From the NCBI GenBank assembly GCA_964389005.1, contig CAYMCV010000090.1, forward strand, positions 1-10,277: DNA of 10,277 bases, given 5' to 3'. Source of the stretch: CAYMCV01 sp964389005 (GTDB lineage: Bacteria; Bacillota; Clostridia; Lachnospirales; Lachnospiraceae). Below are positions 5,313 through 10,277 of this stretch, piece by piece; the first letter of the stretch is position 1, and every line of letters starts with the position of its first letter. Made by a program: the position numbers and the translations under genes. The notes beneath the pieces were generated by a model. That model had not been told where the DNA came from. It made no database searches and was given only the letters and a program-made list of their open reading frames with translations.

Positions 5313-6515
5313 ATGGTAAAAATGAATGAGAATTACAGCAGTTTAAAAGAAAACTATCTTTTTTCTGAGATTGCAACACGGGTGAAGGCGTACAGTGAGG
5401 CGCATCCGGACAAGAAAATTATACGGATGGGTATCGGTGATGTAACCTTGCCATTATGTGATATCGTAATCAAGAAGTTACAAGAAGGTGTTTGTGACAT
5501 GGCTACTGCGGAAGGGTTTCACGGATACGGACCGGAGCAGGGATATGCCTTTTTACGTGACAATATCAAGGAATATTATGCAGGATTCGGGGTAACGCTT
5601 GAGAGTGATGAGATTTTTGTGTCCGACGGTGCCAAGAGTGATGTCGGCAATATATTGGACTTGTTTTCAACGGAAAACACAATTCTTGTGACCGATCCGG
5701 TCTATCCGGTATATGTTGATACCAATCTGATGGGAGGGCGTCAACTTGTTTATGTACCGGCAAACGAGGAGAATGGCTTTTTACCTTTACCGGATGAGTC
5801 AATCAGTGCGGATATCGTATACCTCTGTTCACCGAACAATCCTACGGGAGCGGCGTATCGGCGCGAGCAGCTTAAATTATGGGTTGATTACGTGAATCGC
5901 ATGGGCGCAATCTTATTGTTTGATGCGGCTTATGAGGCTTTTGTCTCGGAGGATGGAGTAGCACGCAGTATTTTCGAAATAGAAGGCTCCAAAACATGTG
6001 CCATTGAATTTTGTTCTTTATCCAAAACGGCCGGCTTTACAGGAACTCGTTGTGGCTATACTGTGGTTCCGAAAGCATTGGTTCGAAATGGCTTTTCCTT
6101 GAATCGGATGTGGTTTCGTAGGCAATCCACCAAGTTCAACGGTGTTTCTTATATCGTACAAAAAGGTGCCCAGGCTGTTTTTACAGAGCAGGGAATCGAA
6201 CAGACTCGCAGGAACTTGGCTTATTATAAGAAGAATGCGCAGATCATTACCAAAACTTTGGATCGTCTGCAGATTCTTTATTTCGGTGGTAAGAATTCAC
6301 CGTATATTTGGTTGAAATGTCCAAACGGAATGAAATCGTGGGAATTCTTTGACTTTTTGCTGGAGAAAGCAAATGTGGTGGGAACGCCCGGTGCGGGATT
6401 CGGCGCGTGTGGAGAGGGGTATTTTAGATTGACGTCTTTCTCAACGCATGAAAATACACAAGAGGCGATGGAACGTCTGGAGAAAGAGGTTAAAAATGTC
6501 AGAACAGAACAATAA
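5313..6515 (+). CDS. dapL: LL-diaminopimelate aminotransferase
   Basis: The 400-residue protein is a fold-type I PLP aminotransferase that converts tetrahydrodipicolinate directly to LL-diaminopimelate using glutamate, bypassing succinylated or acetylated intermediates. Distinctive DapL motifs are RMGIGDVTLPL (residues 38-48), HGYGPEQGY (70-78), SDGAKSDVGN (104-113), DPVYPVYVDTN (128-138), CSPNNPTGA (172-180), FDAAYEAF (203-210), the Schiff-base Lys238 in SLSKTAGFTGTRCGY, and FRLTSF with the substrate-carboxylate Arg372. Length is normal for the family. ATG 5313 follows GAGGA (5301-5305) by 7 nt; ATG 5322 is a less likely alternative. The product feeds lysine and, depending on the species, meso-diaminopimelate for peptidoglycan. 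Proximity to glnA and ANTAR suggests nitrogen-linked control, an inference from order only. Confidence 0.94.
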   Translation: MVKMNENYSSLKENYLFSEIATRVKAYSEAHPDKKIIRMGIGDVTLPLCDIVIKKLQEGVCDMATAEGFHGYGPEQGYAFLRDNIKEYYAGFGVTLESDEIFVSDGAKSDVGNILDLFSTENTILVTDPVYPVYVDTNLMGGRQLVYVPANEENGFLPLPDESISADIVYLCSPNNPTGAAYRREQLKLWVDYVNRMGAILLFDAAYEAFVSEDGVARSIFEIEGSKTCAIEFCSLSKTAGFTGTRCGYTVVPKALVRNGFSLNRMWFRRQSTKFNGVSYIVQKGAQAVFTEQGIEQTRRNLAYYKKNAQIITKTLDRLQILYFGGKNSPYIWLKCPNGMKSWEFFDFLLEKANVVGTPGAGFGACGEGYFRLTSFSTHENTQEAMERLEKEVKNVRTEQ

Positions 6516-7872
6516 GATGCAAGAAAACAAGATGGGTACCATGCCTGTCAATCGTCTCTTGCTTGGAATGTCGCTTCCGATGATGATTTCAATGATTGTG
6601 CAGGCACTATATAACATTGTTGACAGCATTTTTGTTTCCAAGGTAAGTGAAGATGCGCTGACGGCGGTTTCAATGGCATTTCCGCTTCAAATGCTGGTAA
6701 TTGCGGTCGGGGCAGGTACAGGTGTCGGAATCAATGCAGTTCTTTCCAAAGCATTGGGAGAGAAAAATCAAGAGCGTGTCAATAAGGCGGCAACGAACGG
6801 TATTTTTCTGTCGGTGATGAGTTATCTTCTGTTTGTAGTGGTGGGTATTTTTATTGTTAAACCATTTTTTAATTTACAGACGACAGACAATACGATTATT
6901 AATTACGGCGTCAGTTACTTAACGATTTGTTGTACCTGTTCCATCGGCGTTTTTATGCAGTTCGTATTTGAACGATTGTTGCAATCGACCGGAAAGACTT
7001 TTTATACAATGATTACGCAGATTATCGGTGCAGGTGTCAATTTGATTCTGGATCCGATCTTGATATTCGGACTGTTCGGGGTGCCGCGAATGGGAGTTGC
7101 CGGGGCGGCGATAGCAACCGTAATCGGTCAGGTAATGGCAGCAGTTGCAGCAATGATTTTCAATATTAAATTTAATAAGGAAGTTCAGATTTCTTTTCGT
7201 GCATTTCGACCGGACGGAAAAATCATCGGACATATTTATGCGGTTGGGTTACCTTCGATTATCATGCAGTCTATCGGTTCCGTGATGAACTACGGGATGA
7301 ACCAGATTTTATATGGATTTACCAAAACAGCGGTTTCAATTTTTGGTGTATATTTTAAATTGCAGAGCTTTATCCTGATGCCGATATTCGGATTAACGAA
7401 CGGATTGATTCCGATTGTGGCGTACAACTTTGGCGCAGGAAAGAGAAAAAGAATGATCAAAGCGGCAAAACTGAGTGTTTTGTATGCGGAGTTGATTCTT
7501 TTGGTCGGGTTCGCAATCTTTCAATTGTTTCCCGACAAACTGCTCCTGATGTTTGATGCTTCTGACTATATGTTGTCCATCGGTGTTCCGGCATTGCGTA
7601 CCATCAGTATTCATTTCCTGATTGCCGGATACTGTATTGTTTGCGGAAGTATGTTCCAGGCGCTCGGACATGGCATGTGCAGCATGTGGGTTTCCATATG
7701 CCGACAATTGATTGCATTACTTCCGGCAGCGTTTCTGTTTTCGCGATTGGGTAGACTGGAACTTGTTTGGTGGGCATTCCCGATTGCAGAAATGACATCT
7801 TTTATCATGTCAACCATATTCATGGTTATGGTATATCGTAAAACCATACGAAAAGTGCCGTTGGGAGATTAG
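6496..7872 (+). CDS. MATE-family efflux transporter
   Basis: The 458-residue protein has about twelve hydrophobic segments in two similar halves, the arrangement of multidrug and toxic compound extrusion transporters driven by Na+ or H+. The N-terminal pattern MSLPMMISMIVQALYNIVDSIFVS (residues 25-48), with conserved Asp43, and the following GTGVGINAVLSKALGEKN (74-91) match the MepA-like branch. ATG 6496 is chosen because it follows AGAGGT (6485-6490) by 5 nt and removes a basic, family-atypical leader; the frame remains open to ATG 6448. It overlaps the last 20 bp of dapL, indicating translational coupling. The substrate cannot be assigned; the neighbours might suggest a metabolite or drug, but nothing in the sequence decides it. 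Confidence 0.92.
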   Translation: MSEQNNKMQENKMGTMPVNRLLLGMSLPMMISMIVQALYNIVDSIFVSKVSEDALTAVSMAFPLQMLVIAVGAGTGVGINAVLSKALGEKNQERVNKAATNGIFLSVMSYLLFVVVGIFIVKPFFNLQTTDNTIINYGVSYLTICCTCSIGVFMQFVFERLLQSTGKTFYTMITQIIGAGVNLILDPILIFGLFGVPRMGVAGAAIATVIGQVMAAVAAMIFNIKFNKEVQISFRAFRPDGKIIGHIYAVGLPSIIMQSIGSVMNYGMNQILYGFTKTAVSIFGVYFKLQSFILMPIFGLTNGLIPIVAYNFGAGKRKRMIKAAKLSVLYAELILLVGFAIFQLFPDKLLLMFDASDYMLSIGVPALRTISIHFLIAGYCIVCGSMFQALGHGMCSMWVSICRQLIALLPAAFLFSRLGRLELVWWAFPIAEMTSFIMSTIFMVMVYRKTIRKVPLGD

Positions 7873-7923
7873 GCAACGTTAAGGATTTATCGAGCGGAAG
7901 AAGCAATGCATAGGCAAAAAGGA

Positions 7924-7952
7924 TTGACAGTTTAGATAAACATCGTTATAAT
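7924..7952 (+). promoter_or_regulatory. Consensus promoter for tRNA-Leu and the antiporter
   Basis: TTGACA (7924-7929) and TATAAT (7947-7952) are both perfect matches to the sigma-A boxes with exactly 17 bp between them. The start is predicted near 7959, about 23 bp before tRNA-Leu. There is no other terminator or gene between MATE and this promoter. Confidence 0.88.
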
Positions 7953-7961
7953 TACAAAATG

Positions 7962-7978
7962 TGTAAACGAAGTTTACA
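7962..7978 (+). other. Perfect hairpin between promoter and tRNA-Leu
   Basis: TGTAAAC (7962-7968) and GTTTACA (7972-7978) form a 7-bp perfect inverted repeat with loop GAA, 3 nt before the tRNA. It would lie at the extreme 5' end of the precursor, possibly a processing structure or a DNA-binding site. Confidence 0.55.
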
Positions 7979-7981
7979 TAA

Positions 7982-8061
7982 GCGGATATGGCGGAATTGG
8001 CAGACGCGCCAGATTTAGGTTCTGGTCCGAGAGGGTGCAGGTTCAAGTCCTGTTATCCGCA
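7982..8061 (+). tRNA. tRNA-Leu (anticodon TAG)
   Basis: The full cloverleaf is visible: acceptor GCGGATA/TATCCGC, D-arm with GGC AGAC spacing, anticodon stem CCAGA/TCTGG with loop TTTAGGT (anticodon TAG at 8016-8018), a short class II variable arm, T-stem GCAGG/CCTGT with loop TTCAAGT, and discriminator A. CCA is not encoded and would be added after processing. It reads CUN leucine codons. Confidence 0.97.
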
Positions 8062-8076
8062 GAACGGAGAAATACT

Positions 8077-9010
8077 ATGGAGATTGCATTACAGATTTTG
8101 CTATTGGCAGTTGGATTTGCGATGTTAATATTTGGGGCGGACTTTTTTGTTGACGGTGCAAGTAAGATTGCCGACAGATTCGGAATTCCGCAGTTGGTAA
8201 TTGGATTGACAATTGTCGCATTCGGAACCAGCGCACCCGAAGCCGCAATCAGTATCACAGCGGGAATCAAAGGAAGTGCCGACCTTGCCGTCAGCAACGT
8301 ACTTGGCAGTAATATTCTGAATATTCTGATTATCCTTGGAATTGCATCAATCATTACGCCTTTATGTGTACAGAAATCGACGATTCGTTTTGAAATCCCA
8401 TTTGTAATTATTATTACGCTCCTTATGATGGGACTTGGCATGTGGGGTGGAAATCTCGGACTTACCGATGGTATCATTCTGTGGGTTCTGATGATTGCAT
8501 TCCTTATATATTTACTGCGAATGGCCAAGAAGGGACAGGCAGTTGCCGAAGAACAGGACAAGCCGAAGAANNNNNNNNNNGGGTGGCGTTGCCATTGTAT
8601 GGGGAAGCGATATTACGGTTGATGCCGCGACGAATCTTGCACATACGTTCGGAATGAGCGAGAGACTTATCGGTCTTACAATTGTAGCGTTTGGTACATC
8701 CCTACCGGAACTTATCACATCTGTGGTTGCCGCGATCAAGAAAAAGGCAGACATTGCAATCGGAAACATTGTCGGCAGTAATATATTTAACATCCTCTTT
8801 GTATTGGGTACGACCGCATTGGTAACGAAAGTAACATATACGAGCGCGTTCATTTTTGACAATATTGCCGCAACGGTGGCAGCCGTGCTGTTGCTCCTAT
8901 GTGTAGTCAAGAATCAAAAATTAAAGCGTTGGGGCGGAGTGTTAATGTTGGTTGTGTATGTGGCATATTTTGCATACATATGCTTTGCACCGGTACCGAC
9001 GGTTGCTTAA
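8077..9010 (+). CDS. Calcium/sodium antiporter (CaCA family), interrupted by a gap
   Basis: This is a K+-independent Na+/Ca2+ exchanger-type membrane protein (YrbG-like). Both alpha-repeats are visible: GLTIVAFGTSAPEAAISI with SNVLGSNILNI in the first half, and GLTIVAFGTSLPELITS with GNIVGSNIFNILF in the second. The visible parts are 164 residues (8077 to 8570) and 142 residues (8582-9010). Between them are ten N (8571-8580). The two halves are in different frames across those ten bases, so the true missing length must be a multiple of three, probably some tens of bases encoding most of one membrane helix. I treat this as an assembly gap, not a pseudogene. ATG 8077 follows GGAG (8066-8069) by 7 nt and lies 15 nt after tRNA-Leu, with no terminator between. 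Confidence 0.9.
8571..8580. other. Assembly gap (10 N)
   Basis: Ten undetermined bases within the antiporter gene. Frame continuity of the flanking halves needs a gap length divisible by three, so ten is a placeholder and not a measured length. Confidence 0.95.
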
Positions 9011-9019
9011 ATTAAAATA

Positions 9020-9253
9020 ATGAGTGAAATGTACAGACCCATATCCCGATACGCGGATATGGGTTTTTGGTTGAACCAAACAGATAAAAATAGTGCGCGA
9101 AAATATGATGCATTAAATTGCATTATCGCTTATACTGATAATTGGGAAAACAATCAAGTATGGTGGTTCTTGAAGGAACAATTGCAAGAACGCAACATGA
9201 GCAAATACCGGTATGACGGTGTGCGGATTAAAGCAGTGCCAATCGGCTCATAA
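9020..9253 (+). CDS. Doubtful small ORF over the terminator
   Basis: A 77-residue open frame, tryptophan-rich in the middle (DNWENNQVWWF). It begins before and passes through the terminator hairpin and has no good ribosome binding site. An in-frame ATG at 9059 is inside the hairpin, so it is no better. I recognise no family. It may be chance, or a relic of a displaced gene. Otherwise 9011-9316 holds the terminator and a weak inverted repeat GCCAAT/ATTGGC (9238-9243, 9254-9259). Confidence 0.2.
   Translation: MSEMYRPISRYADMGFWLNQTDKNSARKYDALNCIIAYTDNWENNQVWWFLKEQLQERNMSKYRYDGVRIKAVPIGS
9038..9068 (+). terminator. Strong rho-independent terminator after the antiporter
   Basis: CCCATATCC (9038-9046) and GGATATGGG (9055-9063) form a 9-bp perfect stem with an 8-nt loop, followed by TTTTT (9064-9068), 28 nt after the antiporter stop codon. 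It ends the tRNA-Leu/antiporter transcript. Confidence 0.92.
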
Positions 9254-9316
9254 ATTGGCGGCAATATTTATAGTTAAAAGATTTATATTGCAATTATTAC
9301 ATTCGTAAGCGGATTT

Positions 9317-10277
9317 ATGTTTCTCTATCCGTTTGGGAAGCATATGAAGTATGAGTTTACAAAGCTCTCTTCATTTCTGTGGGCGGGACTTGTAATCATG
9401 ACGGTTTATGCACAGATATTCAGTCTGTTCGGCGGTGTTTCGTTGCTTGCCAATCTGATTGTCTTGTTATCCTGTATCATTGGTGTGATTATACTTCGCA
9501 AACCGCTGTGCGACACGTTGAAGCGTCTGAAACCATCCAAAGCGAAGGGGATTGGTATACTTATCTTACTGTTGTTGCTGTCTTTTGCGTCGTCGCGCGG
9601 TTACATGGCTTACGATACGGGGTTATACCATGCACAGGCGATTCGTTGGATCGAAAACTGCGGTGTCGCGCCGGGATTAGGTCTGTTGCACTCACGTTTC
9701 GCATATAACAGTTCTTCCTTTGCGCTGTCGGCGTTGTTTAGTTTTTCTTTTTTACCGATACAACCAATCCATGCGGTCGCGGGCTTCATGGCACTTTTAT
9801 TGGGAAGTTCTTCTTTGGACCTATTTGCGGCCATTCGCAGAAAGAAACTGCTTTTGTCTGATTTTGTACGCGTGGGTGTTTTTTACTATTTGACACTCAT
9901 TTTTAACGAAGTTGTTGCACCGACATCCGATTACTTTTCCATGTTGACGGTTTTTTATATCGTGCTTGCGTGGGCGCAATTGCTGGAACGTAAGGAGAAG
10001 AACGCAACACCGTTTGCCTTACTCTGCGTGGTGAGTGCGTATGCCGTGTCATTGAAGTTATCTGCCGGTTTGCTTGTTTTTCTGGCGATACAGCCTGTAA
10101 TCATGTTGATAAAAGATAAAAAAGCCAAGTACATTTGGATCTATTTGTTGCTGGGAATTGCAGTTATTCTGCCATTTCTGGTGCGAGGTGTCGTTATTTC
10201 CGGTTGGCTCTTGTTTCCGACTACGGTACCGGACCTTTTTACGGTTCCTTGGAAAATTCCAAAAGACGAAGCAATAC
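9317..10277 (+). CDS. Large multi-membrane protein, GT-C or LIC_10190-like (3' partial)
   Basis: The frame runs uninterrupted from ATG 9317 to the window edge, 320 visible residues with at least seven hydrophobic segments. After two N-terminal membrane segments and a Lys/Arg-rich linker, the loop YDTGLYHAQAIRWIEN..GLGLLHSRFAYNSSSF resembles the first extracytoplasmic loop of GT-C-type lipid-linked glycosyltransferases, with acidic and His residues. A family assignment such as LIC_10190 is tentative. ATG 9317 has only a weak binding site (AGCGGA). The frame stays open upstream to a stop at 9275, and the codons from 9278 encode KIYIAIITFVSGF, which seamlessly completes a membrane helix. The true start may therefore be a non-ATG codon, such as ATT at 9281 or 9287, or the N-terminus may be lost. 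Confidence 0.78.
   Translation, partial: MFLYPFGKHMKYEFTKLSSFLWAGLVIMTVYAQIFSLFGGVSLLANLIVLLSCIIGVIILRKPLCDTLKRLKPSKAKGIGILILLLLLSFASSRGYMAYDTGLYHAQAIRWIENCGVAPGLGLLHSRFAYNSSSFALSALFSFSFLPIQPIHAVAGFMALLLGSSSLDLFAAIRRKKLLLSDFVRVGVFYYLTLIFNEVVAPTSDYFSMLTVFYIVLAWAQLLERKEKNATPFALLCVVSAYAVSLKLSAGLLVFLAIQPVIMLIKDKKAKYIWIYLLLGIAVILPFLVRGVVISGWLLFPTTVPDLFTVPWKIPKDEAI

Noticed and set aside
8043..8561. Minus-strand ORF of 172 codons opposite the antiporter, and others like it
   Set aside because: It is an antisense shadow of a confident gene and covers the tRNA end; it has no independent support.

Overview
The window looks like chromosome of a Clostridia-class Firmicute, most probably Lachnospiraceae-like. 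This is inferred from moderately low G+C, strong AGGAGG-type ribosome binding sites, tRNA genes without encoded CCA, a DapL-type diaminopimelate aminotransferase, and a glutamine synthetase gene followed by an ANTAR regulator. No species is claimed.

Layout. (1) 1-872 appears to be the right end of a prophage or related integrated element: a phage-type N-acetylmuramoyl-L-alanine amidase (cut by the window edge) with two C-terminal ~40-residue repeats, a short non-coding tail with a tandem 11-bp repeat, then the 3' part of a tRNA-Lys(TTT) sequence without a proper 5' half. The last piece is read as an attachment site (attR-like), followed by the tRNA's own terminator. (2) 988-2660 holds a VanZ-family membrane protein convergent with cysteine synthase (cysK); their 3' ends overlap by 14 bp. 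cysK has a good leftward promoter and a repeated leader element. (3) 2694-3215 is an unrecognised protein with one N-terminal membrane helix, followed by a 229-bp intergenic region rich in hairpins. (4) 3445-7872 is a compact rightward cluster: a short type I glutamine synthetase, an ANTAR regulator with a degenerate receiver domain, dapL, and a MATE transporter overlapping dapL. The ANTAR gene has no ATG at the expected place; the best start is an ATT codon behind a strong ribosome binding site. (5) 7924-9068 is a tRNA-Leu(TAG) with a consensus promoter, only 15 nt before a calcium/sodium antiporter gene, ending in a strong terminator. The antiporter gene is interrupted by a 10-N assembly gap that breaks the reading frame. 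(6) 9278-10277 is the start of a large multi-membrane protein running off the right edge, resembling GT-C-type or LIC_10190-like membrane proteins.

How the parts may work together. The glnA-ANTAR pair fits the known theme of ANTAR proteins acting as RNA-binding antiterminators on nitrogen genes in Firmicutes. Linking it with dapL suggests nitrogen status is coupled to diaminopimelate (cell wall and lysine) synthesis. The most unusual points are the ANTAR start codon and receiver, the glutamine synthetase active-site flap and short C-terminus, and the paired hairpins ahead of glnA. I saw no CRISPR array, insertion sequence or wholly new defence system.
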